Assembly (NCBI RefSeq): GCF_026343945.1
Contig: NZ_JAPKNJ010000001.1
Span: 372,001-436,000 of the forward strand
Direction: 5' to 3'
Source: Kaistia algarum
GTDB lineage: Bacteria > Pseudomonadota > Alphaproteobacteria > Rhizobiales > Kaistiaceae
DNA length: 64,000 nt
Shown piece after piece: positions 50,414 through 60,529 of the stretch (positions within the stretch are counted from its first letter, which is position 1; each line of letters begins with the position of its first letter). Made by a program: the position numbers and the translations under genes. The notes under the pieces were generated by a model, which did not search any database, was not told where the DNA came from, and worked only from the letters and a program-made list of their open reading frames with translations.

Positions 50414-51748
50414 TCATCCGCGAGGAAGCGCCTCCTGGAACAGCACCGGTTCGCCGGTCGACGGACCGACGATCTCGCCGTCCCAAACCACCTTGCGGCC
50501 ACGGATGATCGTGCCGACCGGCCAGCCGAAGACGCGCTTGCCGTCATAGGGGGTCCAGCCGGCGCGGGAGGCGATCCAGCGATTGGTGATGGTTTCGCGG
50601 CGCTTCATGTCGACGATCGTCAAATCGGCGTCATAGCCAACCGCGATGCGGCCCTTGCGGGCGATGCCGAATATGCGGGCCGGCCCGGCGGAGGTCAGAT
50701 CAACGAAATGCTCCAGCGTCAGCTTCCCGGCATTCACATGGTCGAGCATGATCGGCACCAGCGTCTGGACGCCGGTCATGCCGGAGGGAGAGGCCGGATA
50801 GGGCTTGGCCTTTTCTTCCAGCGTATGTGGCGCGTGATCGGAGCCGAGCACGTCTATGACGCCGCCGGTGACGCCCTTCCAGATACCGGCGCGATGATGG
50901 GGCGCCCGCACCGGCGGGTTCATCTGGATGAGCGTGCCGAGCCTCGCATAGTCGTCGGCAGAGAGCGTCAGATGATGCGGCGTTGCCTCGCAGGTGACGA
51001 TGTCCTTGTGGGCTGCGAGGAATTCGATCTCCTCGGCCGTCGAAATATGGAGAATGTGGATGCGGGCGCCGTGCTTGCGGGCGATGGCGACGAGCCGCTC
51101 CGTCGCCATCATGGCCGCAATCTCGTCGCGCCAGACGGGATGCGAGGACGGATCGCCCTCGATGCGCAGCGATTTCCGCGACTCCAGCCGCATCTCATCC
51201 TCAGAATGAAAGGCGGCGCGGCGGCGCGTGCGCGACAGGATCTCGGATATTCCGGCATCGTCCTCGACGAGCAGGTCGCCCGTCGACGAGCCGATGAACA
51301 CCTTGATGCCGGCGGCGCCGGGAAGGCGCTCGAGTTCGGGGATGTCGCGCGCATTGTCGCGCGTGCCGCCGACCCAGAAGGCGAAGTCGCAATGCATGCG
51401 GTGACGGGCGCGCAGGATCTTGTCGGCCAGCGTCGCGGCGTTGGTCGTCGTCGGCTTGGTGTTCGGCATCTCGAAGACGGTGGTGACGCCGCCCAGAACC
51501 GCGGCGCGCGATCCCGTCTCCAGATCTTCCTTGTGCTCGGCGCCGGGCTCGCGAAAATGCACCTGGCTGTCGATCACCCCCGGCAATATATGGAGCCCGG
51601 TGCAATCGACGACGCGGCCGGCACGTCTGGGGTCAATATCGCCGATCGCGACGATCCGCCCGCCGGCGACGGCGATGTCGCGCGTCCCCGTGCCGTCCTG
51701 GTTGACGACGGTGCCGTTGCGAAACAGGAGTTCGAATTTGTCGCTCAT
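50414..51748 (-). CDS. pyrC: dihydroorotase
   Basis: A 444-residue amidohydrolase. Visible: VIDSQVHFREPG (HxH zinc site), GIKVFIGSS (Lys expected to be carboxylated), AFHSEDE, IHILHIST (His), and LGSDHAPHT (Asp). The class I dihydroorotase layout fits pyrimidine synthesis (dihydroorotate to carbamoyl aspartate). GGGAGG precedes ATG 51748. A related cyclic amidohydrolase cannot be excluded without comparison. Confidence 0.88.
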   Translation of the reverse strand: MSDKFELLFRNGTVVNQDGTGTRDIAVAGGRIVAIGDIDPRRAGRVVDCTGLHILPGVIDSQVHFREPGAEHKEDLETGSRAAVLGGVTTVFEMPNTKPTTTNAATLADKILRARHRMHCDFAFWVGGTRDNARDIPELERLPGAAGIKVFIGSSTGDLLVEDDAGISEILSRTRRRAAFHSEDEMRLESRKSLRIEGDPSSHPVWRDEIAAMMATERLVAIARKHGARIHILHISTAEEIEFLAAHKDIVTCEATPHHLTLSADDYARLGTLIQMNPPVRAPHHRAGIWKGVTGGVIDVLGSDHAPHTLEEKAKPYPASPSGMTGVQTLVPIMLDHVNAGKLTLEHFVDLTSAGPARIFGIARKGRIAVGYDADLTIVDMKRRETITNRWIASRAGWTPYDGKRVFGWPVGTIIRGRKVVWDGEIVGPSTGEPVLFQEALPRG

Positions 51749-51840
51749 GGTAGACCTCCCCACCATCCGCTCTTCTCCCCCGGCGGATCTGCTTATTCGG
51801 CTTAAGGAAGGTGGGGAGCCGGCACAACCCCGCCCGGCGC

Positions 51841-52728
51841 ATGGGAACCATGCCGATGCGTAATGGGTGCAGCGCACAACTTCCCGACCGCGCCGTGGTG
51901 CGCATTACCGGCGCGGATGCCGAGGGGTTTCTGCAGAATATCGTCACGCCCGACATGGCGCCGATCCAGCCCGGTCGCGCCGGCTTCGGCGCCCTGCTCT
52001 CGCCGCAGGGCAAGATCCTCTGCGACTTCATCCTCTTTCCGATCGAAGGCGGCTATCGGCTCGACTTGCCGGCCTCGCAGCGCGCCGATTTTCTGAAGCG
52101 CATGACCCTCTATCGGCTTCGCGCCAAGATCGACATCGCCGACGAGAGCGAGACGCACCAGGTCGTCGCCTTCTGGGGCGGCGAGGCGCCAGCGGTTCCG
52201 GGCGCCCTCCCCGATCCGCGCCTCGCCGCCCTCGGCTGGCGGGCGATCGCCACGAAGGACGCGGATTTCATCGGATCGGACGGCGAGGCGGCCTATCACG
52301 CCCATCGGATCGCGCTCGGCGTTCCCGAGGGCGGGCGCGACTTCGCCTATGGCGACGCCTTTCCCCATGACGCCGACATGGACGATCTCGGCGGGCTCGA
52401 TTTCCGCAAGGGCTGCTATGTCGGCCAGGAGATCGTGTCGCGCATGCAGCATCGTGGCACGGCCCGGCGGCGGGCGGTGAAGGTGACGGCGGGGGCGCCG
52501 CTGCCGCCGGCGGGAACATCAATCGAGGCTGGTGGAAAGCCGATCGGTACGCTCGGAAGTTCGGCCGGGGGCGACGGCATCGCTCTTCTACGCCTTGACC
52601 GGGCGCGACGCGCGCTCGACGACGGGCTCGCGCTCACCGCCGACGGCGTCGAACTGATGCCCACTCTGCCGGTCTTCGCACGCTTCACCTGGCCGACCTC
52701 CGGCTCGGAGGATGAGGGCGCGGCATGA
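51841..52728 (+). CDS. ygfZ: folate-binding YgfZ/CAF17-type protein
   Basis: A 295-residue tetrahydrofolate-binding protein. LPDRAVVRITGADAEGFLQNIVTPDM at the N-terminus and KGCYVGQEIVSRMQHRGTARRR at residues about 200-220 (K-G-C-Y-x-G-Q-E motif) are diagnostic. It assists assembly or repair of Fe-S enzymes. The start is one of ATG 51841, 51850 or 51856. Divergent from pyrC, overlaps the HD gene by 4 bases. Confidence 0.92.
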   Translation: MGTMPMRNGCSAQLPDRAVVRITGADAEGFLQNIVTPDMAPIQPGRAGFGALLSPQGKILCDFILFPIEGGYRLDLPASQRADFLKRMTLYRLRAKIDIADESETHQVVAFWGGEAPAVPGALPDPRLAALGWRAIATKDADFIGSDGEAAYHAHRIALGVPEGGRDFAYGDAFPHDADMDDLGGLDFRKGCYVGQEIVSRMQHRGTARRRAVKVTAGAPLPPAGTSIEAGGKPIGTLGSSAGGDGIALLRLDRARRALDDGLALTADGVELMPTLPVFARFTWPTSGSEDEGAA

Positions 52729-53327
52729 AGGGTCCGGCGGGTCGTCCTCGCGTCTGGCAACGCATGCTTTCCGGTCGGCGGCTCGATCTCGCCGATCCCT
52801 CGCCGCTTGATGTCGAGATCGAGGATATCGCCCATGGCCTCGCCCGCGTCGCCCGATGGAATGGACAGACGCATGGCGACCACGCCTTCTCGGTCGCGCA
52901 GCATTCCGTGCTCGTGGAGGCAATCGCCGGGCGCATGACGCCGTCGCTCGGTGCGGGGGAACGGCTCGCCGTGCTGCTGCATGATGCGCCGGAATATGTC
53001 ATCGGCGACATGATCTCGCCGTTCAAGGCGGTGGTCGGCGGCGAGTACAAGGCGGTCGAATCGCGGCTGTTGGCGGCGATCCATATCCGCTTCGGACTGC
53101 CGGCGGAGCGGCGGCCGGGGCTCGTCGACGCGATCAAGGCGGCCGACCGCGTCGCCGCCTTCTTCGAGGCCACGGAGCTCGCCGGCTTCGCCGACGCGGA
53201 GGCGGCGCAGTTCTTCGGCCGTCCGCGTGGGATCCTCGCCGCCGATCTCGCGCTGGGTCCCTGGCCGACGGCAAGGGCCGAGCGGCAATTCCTGGAGCGG
53301 TTTGCCGCGCTTCATCCAGGGATATGA
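52725..53327 (+). CDS. HD-domain phosphohydrolase (YfbR-like)
   Basis: A 200-residue protein. GQTHGDHAFSVAQHSVLVEAI and AVLLHDAPEYVIGDMISPFK give the metal-binding H...HD...D set. The family includes 5'-deoxynucleotidase YfbR and related hydrolases; a deoxynucleotide substrate is likely but not proven. A trailing region (AVESRLLAAIHIRFGL, DAIKAADRVAAFFEATELAG) matches. It overlaps ygfZ. Confidence 0.88.
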   Translation: MKGPAGRPRVWQRMLSGRRLDLADPSPLDVEIEDIAHGLARVARWNGQTHGDHAFSVAQHSVLVEAIAGRMTPSLGAGERLAVLLHDAPEYVIGDMISPFKAVVGGEYKAVESRLLAAIHIRFGLPAERRPGLVDAIKAADRVAAFFEATELAGFADAEAAQFFGRPRGILAADLALGPWPTARAERQFLERFAALHPGI

Positions 53328-53405
53328 AGCGGGGAGGCGCCGGCCGTCGATTTCGGGATGACCGGAGGCGGCGCCCGCACTAGATAGACGGCAAGGAGAA
53401 ACGCC

Positions 53406-53939
53406 ATGCCTCGTGTTCATGTCTGCTCGCTGCAGCGCATCGGTTCGACCGTCGCCCAGACCGGCGCCAGCCATCTCGTCACCCTGATCAATCAGGGAAC
53501 GCCAGTCGAACGCCCATCATCGATTCCGGCCGATCGCCACCTCTTTCTCGGCTTCAACGACATTCTGGAGCCGATGGAGGGGATGACTGCGCCGGCCGAG
53601 GAGCATGTGCTAGCCCTGCTCGATTTTCTCGATGACTGGGACGAGAAGAAGCCGATCGTCGTCCATTGCTTCGCCGGCATCAGCCGCTCGACCGCCGCCG
53701 CCTTCATCACGGTCTGTGCGCTTCGGCCCGAGCGCGACGAAGCGGAGATCGCCGCGCTGATCCGCGCCGGCTCGCCGTCGGCGACGCCGAACCTGCGGCT
53801 GGTCGGTTTCGCCGACGAGATTCTGGGGCGGCGCGGCCGCATGGTCAGCGCCGTCGAGGCGATCGGACGGGGCCGCGACGCCTTTGAGGGCCACCCCTTC
53901 TCGCTCGATCTCGACAAATCTCCGGTCCGGCAAGCCTGA
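53406..53939 (+). CDS. tyrosine phosphatase family protein
   Basis: A 177-residue protein with AAGGAG upstream. HCFAGISRS at residues 87-95 is the CX5R loop, with nucleophile Cys88 and Arg94; the Asp acid would come from the FNDI segment near residue 58. Family members are dual-specificity-like phosphatases common in Rhizobiales. Substrate unknown; the gene sits after ygfZ-HD in a run of same-strand genes. Confidence 0.87.
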   Translation: MPRVHVCSLQRIGSTVAQTGASHLVTLINQGTPVERPSSIPADRHLFLGFNDILEPMEGMTAPAEEHVLALLDFLDDWDEKKPIVVHCFAGISRSTAAAFITVCALRPERDEAEIAALIRAGSPSATPNLRLVGFADEILGRRGRMVSAVEAIGRGRDAFEGHPFSLDLDKSPVRQA

Positions 53940-53965
53940 AACGGTTTGGCGCGAGGGCGACGCCC

Positions 53966-54325
53966 ATGAAGCGCGTCACCTTCCTCGCCGCCGGCTGGGT
54001 CTTGGTGGCGCTCGGCGTCGTCGGCATCTTCCTGCCGGTGATGCCGACGACGGTCTTTCTGATCGCCGCCGCCTGGTTCTTCGCCCGCTCCTCGCCGCGC
54101 TTCGAGGCTTGGCTGCTCCATCACCCCGTCTTCGGCCCATCGGTCAGCCGTTGGCGCGAGAACGGCGCGATCGGCGGGAGGGCCAAGGCGCTGGCGACGA
54201 TTTCGATGGCGGTCGGCTATGCCTTGTTCTGGTTCGCCCTCTCGCCCTCTCCGACGCTCGCCGCGATCGTCGCGGTCCCGCTGGTGCTTTCGGCTGGATT
54301 CGTGTTGACGCGGCCGACGGGCTAG
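53966..54325 (+). CDS. DUF454 (YbaN-like) inner-membrane protein
   Basis: A 119-residue protein. FLAAGWVLVALGVVGIFLPVMPTTVFLIAAAWFFARSSPRFEAWLLHHPVFGP is the strongly conserved DUF454 N-terminus with LPxxPTT. Two further hydrophobic segments follow. Function unknown; expected to be an integral inner-membrane protein. Confidence 0.92.
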   Translation: MKRVTFLAAGWVLVALGVVGIFLPVMPTTVFLIAAAWFFARSSPRFEAWLLHHPVFGPSVSRWRENGAIGGRAKALATISMAVGYALFWFALSPSPTLAAIVAVPLVLSAGFVLTRPTG

Positions 54326-54462
54326 AGCCTTCCGGGCGCTTCGGTCGCACCCCATCGCCATGATATGGACATTGCTGGCGAATTAATTCGTGTTGCAGCG
54401 CGGCAAGCGCTTGAATTAGCTAGGCGCCGGACGCGAGCCGCGTCCAGGTGGGAGCGCTGGCA

Positions 54463-57147
54463 ATGGCAAAGTGGGTCTACACGTTCGGCGGCGGCCTGGC
54501 CGAAGGTGGGATCGCGCTGAAGGAACGGCTCGGATCGAAGGGCGCGGGCCTCGCCGAAATGAGCGCCCTCGGCCTGCCGGTGCCGCCCGGCTTCACGCTT
54601 TCGACGGCGATCGGCCAGCAATATCTCGCCAATGGCAGCCATTTTCCGCCGGAACTGGCCGCCGAAGTCGACGCCGCGCTCGCTGGCATCGGCGCCATTG
54701 CCGGCCGGCATTTTGGCGATTCCGAAGATCCGCTGCTCGTCTCCGTCCGCTCCGGCGCGGCGGTCTCCATGCCGGGCATGATGGACACGGTGCTCAATCT
54801 CGGCCTCAACGACCAGACGGTGGAGGGGCTCGCCCGCGTCTCTGGCGACCGGCGCTTTGCCTTCGACAGCTACCGGCGCTTTATCCAGATGTATGGCGAC
54901 GTGGTGCTCGGGCTCGACCTGACCTTGTTCGAGGAGCGGCTCGAAGACTACAAGCTCAGCCTCGGGCTGATGCTCGACGAGGAACTGGCCGCCGAAAATT
55001 GGCAGGTCGTCTGCGACATCTACAAGGGCCTCGTGCTCGAAGAGCTGGACAAGGCCTTTCCGCAGTCGCCGTCCGAACAGCTCTGGGGCGCGATCCGGGC
55101 GGTCATCGCCTCGTGGAACAACCCGCGCGCCGCCGTCTATCGGCGGATCAATTCCATTCCGCCTTCGGGCGGCACCGCCGTGACCGTGCAGGCCATGGTG
55201 TTCGGCAATCTCGGCGCCACCTCGGCGACAGGCGTCGCCTTCACGCGCCATCCCTCGACCGGCGAGAAGGTGCTCTGGGGCGAGTTCCTGCCCAATGCGC
55301 AGGGCGAGGACGTCGTCGCCGGCACGCGCACCCCGCAGGATCTGACCGAGCGGGCGCGGCAGGAGACCGGCTCCGACCTGCCCTCGCTCGAGACGATGAT
55401 GCCGGAGACCTTCGCCGAATTCCGCCACGTCTGCGAGGCGCTGGAGCGGCATAACCGCGACGTGCTCGACCTCGAATTCACCATCGAGCGCGGCCGGCTC
55501 TGGATGCTGCAGGCCCGGCCTGCCAAGCGGACCGCTCATGCGGCGCTCAAGACGGCTGTCGACATGGTGCATGAGGGCCTCATCACCAAGGCCGAGGCGA
55601 TCTCGCGGATCGAGCCGCGCTCGCTCGACCAATTGCTGCATCCGACGATCGATCCCGAGGCCGGCGGCGACATCTTCGCGCGCGGCCTTCCCGCCTCGCC
55701 GGGCGCCGCATCCGGCGCCGTCGTCTTCACTTCCGAAGAGGCGGAGCTGGCCCGGGCCCAGGGCCGCAAGGTCATCCTGGTGCGCGTCGAGACCAGCCCC
55801 GAGGATGTGCACGGCATGCATGCGGCGCGCGGCATATTGACGACGCGCGGCGGCATGACGAGCCACGCCGCCGTGGTGGCGCGCGGCATGGGCAAGCCCT
55901 GCGTCTCCGGCGCCGGCACGGTGCGGGTCGATTTCCTGGCGGGCACCATGACGGCCGGCGGACGGACGGTGCGGCGCGGCGACATGATCACGCTCGACGG
56001 CGGCACGGGACAGGTACTGATCGGCGCCGTTCCGTTGCGCGAGCCCGAGCTGTCGCGCGATTTCGCCGAACTCATGAGCTGGGCCGACGAGATCCGCCGG
56101 CTGAAGATCCGCACCAATGTCGATACGCCCGCCGATGCGCGCGCGGCACGCAATTTCGGCGCCGAAGGCATCGGCCTCTGCCGCACGGAGCACATGTTCT
56201 TCGATGTCCGCCGCATCCAGGTCGTGCGCGAGATGATCCTCGCCGAAACGCCGGCCGAGCGCGCCGATGCGCTCGCCCGGCTGCTGCCGATGCAGAAGAC
56301 CGACTTCGCCTCGCTGTTCGAGATCATGAGCGGCCTGCCGGTGACGATCCGCCTGCTCGATCCGCCTTTGCACGAATTCCTGCCGCGCGGCGATGCCGAG
56401 ATCGAGGAACTGGCGACGATCATGAAGATCTCGCCGGCCCGTATCCGTGCCCGCACACAGACGCTGGCCGAGGCCAACCCGATGCTCGGCCATCGCGGCG
56501 TGCGCCTTGCCATCTCGTTTCCCGAGATCGTCGAGATGCAGGTGCGCGCCATTCTGGAGGCGGCGCTGGAGGTCGGTGACCAGGCGGGAACGCCGGTCGA
56601 ACTGGAGATCATGGTGCCGCTGGTCGCGACCAAGGCCGAGCTCGACCTCATCTATGCGCGCATCCATGATTCCGAAGCACAGGTGAAGAAGCTCCATGGC
56701 CGCGCGCCGCCCTTCAAGCTCGGCACGATGATCGAGCTGCCGCGCGCCGCGCTCGCCGCCGGCCAGCTCGCGCTCAGCGCGACCTTCTTCTCCTTCGGCA
56801 CCAACGATTTGACGCAGACGACCTTCGGCATATCGCGCGACGACGCCGCGACCTTCCTCAACACCTATCTGTCCATGGGCCTGCTGCCGCACGACCCCTT
56901 CGCCAGCCTCGACCGCGAGGGCGTGGGCGAATTGATCCGCATCGCCTGCGAACGCGGCCGGGCGACGCGGCCGGAACTGCAGATCGGCGTCTGCGGCGAA
57001 CATGGCGGCGATCCGGCCTCAATCCATTTCTTCGCCGAGACCGGCTTCGACTATGTCTCCTGCTCGCCCTTCCGCGTGCCGATCGCCCGCCTCGCCGCCG
57101 CGCAGGCGGAGATCGAGGCAAGACAGAAGGACGACATCGACGGTTAG
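54463..57147 (+). CDS. ppdK: pyruvate, phosphate dikinase
   Basis: An 894-residue enzyme of usual length, GGGAG upstream. N-terminal ATP-grasp domain: KERLGSKGAGLAEM, VSVRSGAAVSMPGMMDT. Central phospho-His domain: TRGGMTSHAAVVARGMGKPCVSG with His468. C-terminal PEP/pyruvate barrel: GIGLCRTEHMF, SFGTNDLTQTTFG, GVCGEHGGDP (Cys). It converts pyruvate, ATP and phosphate to PEP, AMP and pyrophosphate. Standing alone between membrane and glyQ/glyS genes. A 7-base hairpin (57152-57170) follows. Confidence 0.96.
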   Translation: MAKWVYTFGGGLAEGGIALKERLGSKGAGLAEMSALGLPVPPGFTLSTAIGQQYLANGSHFPPELAAEVDAALAGIGAIAGRHFGDSEDPLLVSVRSGAAVSMPGMMDTVLNLGLNDQTVEGLARVSGDRRFAFDSYRRFIQMYGDVVLGLDLTLFEERLEDYKLSLGLMLDEELAAENWQVVCDIYKGLVLEELDKAFPQSPSEQLWGAIRAVIASWNNPRAAVYRRINSIPPSGGTAVTVQAMVFGNLGATSATGVAFTRHPSTGEKVLWGEFLPNAQGEDVVAGTRTPQDLTERARQETGSDLPSLETMMPETFAEFRHVCEALERHNRDVLDLEFTIERGRLWMLQARPAKRTAHAALKTAVDMVHEGLITKAEAISRIEPRSLDQLLHPTIDPEAGGDIFARGLPASPGAASGAVVFTSEEAELARAQGRKVILVRVETSPEDVHGMHAARGILTTRGGMTSHAAVVARGMGKPCVSGAGTVRVDFLAGTMTAGGRTVRRGDMITLDGGTGQVLIGAVPLREPELSRDFAELMSWADEIRRLKIRTNVDTPADARAARNFGAEGIGLCRTEHMFFDVRRIQVVREMILAETPAERADALARLLPMQKTDFASLFEIMSGLPVTIRLLDPPLHEFLPRGDAEIEELATIMKISPARIRARTQTLAEANPMLGHRGVRLAISFPEIVEMQVRAILEAALEVGDQAGTPVELEIMVPLVATKAELDLIYARIHDSEAQVKKLHGRAPPFKLGTMIELPRAALAAGQLALSATFFSFGTNDLTQTTFGISRDDAATFLNTYLSMGLLPHDPFASLDREGVGELIRIACERGRATRPELQIGVCGEHGGDPASIHFFAETGFDYVSCSPFRVPIARLAAAQAEIEARQKDDIDG

Positions 57148-57249
57148 GACTCTTCGCTTCGTGAGCGAAGCAAGGACAGCGAACCAACGCCGCCCAGCGG
57201 TCGGATCAACCGTGCATCCATCCAGCGGTGAAGGGCTCCAGCGAGAGCC

Positions 57250-59421
57250 CTACCCACCGACTTTCGAGAAATCCGCCACAGCGAGGGTCGCGTCGCGGAT
57301 GGCGGTGAGCAGCTTCAGCCGGTTGGCGCGGATCGCGGCGTCCTCGGCATTGACGAGCACCTTGTCGAAGAAGGCGTCGACCGGCGCGCGCAGACGGGCG
57401 AGCGCGCCCATGGCCGCGGCGAAATCCTCGCGCGCCACGGCAGCCTTCGCCTCGGCGAGGGCAAAGCGCGCCGCGACATGCAGCGCCTTCTCCTCTTCCG
57501 CCGCCAGCAGCAACGTATCGACCTCGCCTTCGAAGCTCTCGCCCTTCTTCTCCTCGGCCTTCAAGATGTTGGCGGCGCGGCTATAGCCGGCGAGAAGATT
57601 GGCGCCGTCATCCGTCTCGAGGAATTTGCCGAGCGCCTCGACGCGGCGAACGATGAGGAGAAGGTCGTCGTTGGCGACGCCTTCTCCCGCCGACAGAACG
57701 GCGTCGACCAGATCATGACGCGCGCCGGAATCGCGGAGCTGGACTTTCAGGCGGTCGATGAGGAAGGCGAGGAGATTTGTGGCCAAGGCACTCTCGGACA
57801 TCTCGCGAATGTAGGCGAACCGATCGCTGCGTGACTGTCCGGCGACGCTCAGCGGAATATCGACGAGCGGCGCGAACACAACACCGTAGAGATCATCACT
57901 GAGTGCAATCCGGATAAGGTTCTGAAGGTGCACCCTCAGCCCATTCTCCAGCACAATCCGAATAACCCCCAACGCCGCCCTTCGCAGCGCATAGGGGTCT
58001 TTGCTGCCCGTCGGCTTCTCGTCGATCGCCCAGAAACCGGTGAGCGTATCGAGCTTGTCGGCCAGCGCGACGGCGATCGCGACCGGGTCAGTCGGGACGC
58101 GGTCACTCGGGCCCTGCGGCTTGTAGTGATCCTCGATCGCGGTCGCGACCGAGGGCGCCTCGCCCTGTGCGGTCGCGTAGTAGCGGCCCATCAGGCCCTG
58201 AAGCTCGGGGAACTCGCCGACCATTTCGGTGACCAGATCCATCTTGGCGAGCCGCGCCGCGCGCTTCGTCAGTTCGACATCGGCGCCGACGAGCGGCGCG
58301 AGTTCGGCCGCCAGCCGCTCAATCCGATCGATCCGCTCCGCCTGCGTGCCGAGCTTCTCGTGGAAGACGATCTGCGAGAATTTGTCGATGCGGCTATCGA
58401 GCGGCGACTTCAGATCCTGCTCGTAGAAGAACTTCGCGTCCGACAGGCGCGCGCGGATGACGCGGCCGTTGCCCGCCGTGATCGCGTCGCCGCCGTCGAT
58501 CGCCTCGATGTTGGAAACCAGCACGAAGCGATTGGCGAGCGCGGTGGAATCCGCCTTGCGCACGACAAAGCATTTCTGGTTGGCGCGGATCGTCGCGCGG
58601 ATCACCTCGGCAGGGATTTCGAGGAATTCCTCCTCGAAGGTGCCGACCAGCACGACCGGCCATTCGACCAGCCCGGCGACTTCTTCGAGCAGTCCCTCAT
58701 CCTCGACCAGGTCGAGCCCGATCGCCGAGGCGCCGGTCTTCGCATCGGCGAGGATGATGTCCTTGCGCCGGTCTGCGTCGAGAATGACCTTCGCCTTCTC
58801 CAGCTTGTCGACATAATCCTCGAAGCGCCGCACAGTGATTTCGCCGGGCGCGAGGAAGCGGTGGCCGCGCGTCACATTGCCCGAGCGGATGCCGTCGACC
58901 TCGAAATCGACGATTTCCGGTTCCTCGGTCTCCGGCCCGAAGGTGCAGACGATCGATTGCAGCGGCCGCACCCAGTTGAGCGTGCCGGTCCCCCAATGCA
59001 TGGATTTGGGCCAGGGGAACGAGCGGATGATGGCGGGCAGCGCCTCGGCCAACACATCCTCGGCATGGCGACCGTGCTTTTCGATCACCGCGACGTAGAA
59101 ATCGCCCTTCTTCGGGTCGGACTGGATCGTCGCTTCCTCGATCGAGGCAAGCCCTGCGCTGCGCAGGAAGCCCTGGATCGCCGCGTCCGGCGCGCCGACC
59201 TTCGGCCCCTTGCGCTCCTCGCGGGTCGCGGCCGAATGCGCCGGCACGCCGTTGACGACGAGCGCCAGCCGCCGCGGCGTCGCAAACGCCTTGGCGCCTT
59301 CGTAAGGCAGCCCGGCATCGACCAATGCATTGGTCACAAGCCGCTTCAGATCCTCCCCGGCCTTCCGCTGCATGCGGGCCGGAATTTCCTCGGAGAAGAG
59401 TTCGAGCAGGAGATCAGGCAT
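57250..59421 (-). CDS. glyS: glycine--tRNA ligase beta subunit
   Basis: A 723-residue subunit. [15 protein letters not shown] at the N-terminus, [20 protein letters not shown] and [23 protein letters not shown] are diagnostic for GlyS. The C-terminal helical anticodon-binding region follows. It pairs with GlyQ to form the alpha2beta2 enzyme. ATG 59421 overlaps the GlyQ stop (TAATG), so the two are translationally coupled. Confidence 0.97.
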   Translation of the reverse strand: MPDLLLELFSEEIPARMQRKAGEDLKRLVTNALVDAGLPYEGAKAFATPRRLALVVNGVPAHSAATREERKGPKVGAPDAAIQGFLRSAGLASIEEATIQSDPKKGDFYVAVIEKHGRHAEDVLAEALPAIIRSFPWPKSMHWGTGTLNWVRPLQSIVCTFGPETEEPEIVDFEVDGIRSGNVTRGHRFLAPGEITVRRFEDYVDKLEKAKVILDADRRKDIILADAKTGASAIGLDLVEDEGLLEEVAGLVEWPVVLVGTFEEEFLEIPAEVIRATIRANQKCFVVRKADSTALANRFVLVSNIEAIDGGDAITAGNGRVIRARLSDAKFFYEQDLKSPLDSRIDKFSQIVFHEKLGTQAERIDRIERLAAELAPLVGADVELTKRAARLAKMDLVTEMVGEFPELQGLMGRYYATAQGEAPSVATAIEDHYKPQGPSDRVPTDPVAIAVALADKLDTLTGFWAIDEKPTGSKDPYALRRAALGVIRIVLENGLRVHLQNLIRIALSDDLYGVVFAPLVDIPLSVAGQSRSDRFAYIREMSESALATNLLAFLIDRLKVQLRDSGARHDLVDAVLSAGEGVANDDLLLIVRRVEALGKFLETDDGANLLAGYSRAANILKAEEKKGESFEGEVDTLLLAAEEEKALHVAARFALAEAKAAVAREDFAAAMGALARLRAPVDAFFDKVLVNAEDAAIRANRLKLLTAIRDATLAVADFSKVGG

Positions 59422-60371
59422 TAGTTCTTCCCTCCGGCGTCCGTCAGGAGCCAGGCGGCACCGCAGGCCTTGGCGAGTTCGCGCACGCGCAGGATGTAGC
59501 TCTGGCGCTCGGTCACGGAGATGACGCCGCGCGCGTCGAGCAGGTTGAAGCGGTGGCTCGCCTTGATGCACTGGTCATAGGCGGGGAGCACCATCTTGTG
59601 GCGCTGGTCGTTGGCGTCAGGCTGGGGCGTGCCGGCCTCCAGCAGCATGCGGCATTCACGCTCCGCATCATCGAAGTGCCGCTTCAGCATCTCGGTATCG
59701 GCATGCTCGAAATTGTGCCGCGAATATTCTTCCTCGGCCTGCTTGAACACGTCGCCATAGGTCACCTTCTCGGCGCCCTCGCGGCCGTTGAAATTCAGCT
59801 CATAGCCATTGTCGACGCCCTGCAGATACATGGCGAGGCGTTCGAGACCATAGGTCAATTCGCCGGAGACGGGGCGGCATTCGATGCCGGCGACATACTG
59901 AAAATAGGTGAACTGCGAGACTTCCATCCCGTCGCACCAGCACTCCCAGCCAAGTCCCGAGGCGCCGAGCGTCGGGCTTTCCCAATCGTCCTCGACGAAG
60001 CGGATGTCGTGCAGGCGCGTATCGATGCCGATCGCCTTCAGGCTCTCCAGATAGAGTTCCTGCAAATTGGGCGGGTTCGGCTTCAGGATGACCTGGAACT
60101 GGTAATAATGCTGGAAGCGATTGGGGTTTTCGCCATAGCGCCCGTCCTTCGGCCGGCGTGACGGCTGGACATAGGCGGCGCGCCACGGCTTGGGACCGAG
60201 CGCGCGCAGCGTCGTCGCCGGATGGAACGTACCGGCGCCGACTTCCATGTCGTAGGGCTGCAGGATGACGCAGCCATAATCGGCCCAGAAGCGCTGCAGC
60301 ACCAGGATAAGGCCCTGGAAGGACCGGTCGGGCCGCATATGGGGAGGCAGGGTCTCGGACACGGGCAACAT
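59421..60371 (-). CDS. glyQ: glycine--tRNA ligase alpha subunit
   Basis: A 316-residue catalytic subunit. [44 protein letters not shown] is the highly conserved start; [36 protein letters not shown] and YFQYVAGIE follow. A downstream ATG (codon 12) would shorten it to the core. It heads the glyQ-glyS operon. Confidence 0.97.
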   Translation of the reverse strand: MLPVSETLPPHMRPDRSFQGLILVLQRFWADYGCVILQPYDMEVGAGTFHPATTLRALGPKPWRAAYVQPSRRPKDGRYGENPNRFQHYYQFQVILKPNPPNLQELYLESLKAIGIDTRLHDIRFVEDDWESPTLGASGLGWECWCDGMEVSQFTYFQYVAGIECRPVSGELTYGLERLAMYLQGVDNGYELNFNGREGAEKVTYGDVFKQAEEEYSRHNFEHADTEMLKRHFDDAERECRMLLEAGTPQPDANDQRHKMVLPAYDQCIKASHRFNLLDARGVISVTERQSYILRVRELAKACGAAWLLTDAGGKN

Positions 60372-60529
60372 CTCGAAGAACGGCGCGGCAAGGCCGCTGG
60401 AAGGCGGCGCACCCTAATCGCGCGGTGCGCGCAAGGTCAAGAAAGCCGCGCCCGATTGCGGCGCTGCCCTTAACCTCGGCCGGCGGCGTGCCTATCATCG
60501 GTTCAGGGCGACGAAGCATGGAGGACGAG

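Noticed and set aside
57152..57170. Seven-base hairpin after ppdK as terminator
   Set aside because: No T-run follows and the stem is modest; mentioned only in the ppdK entry.
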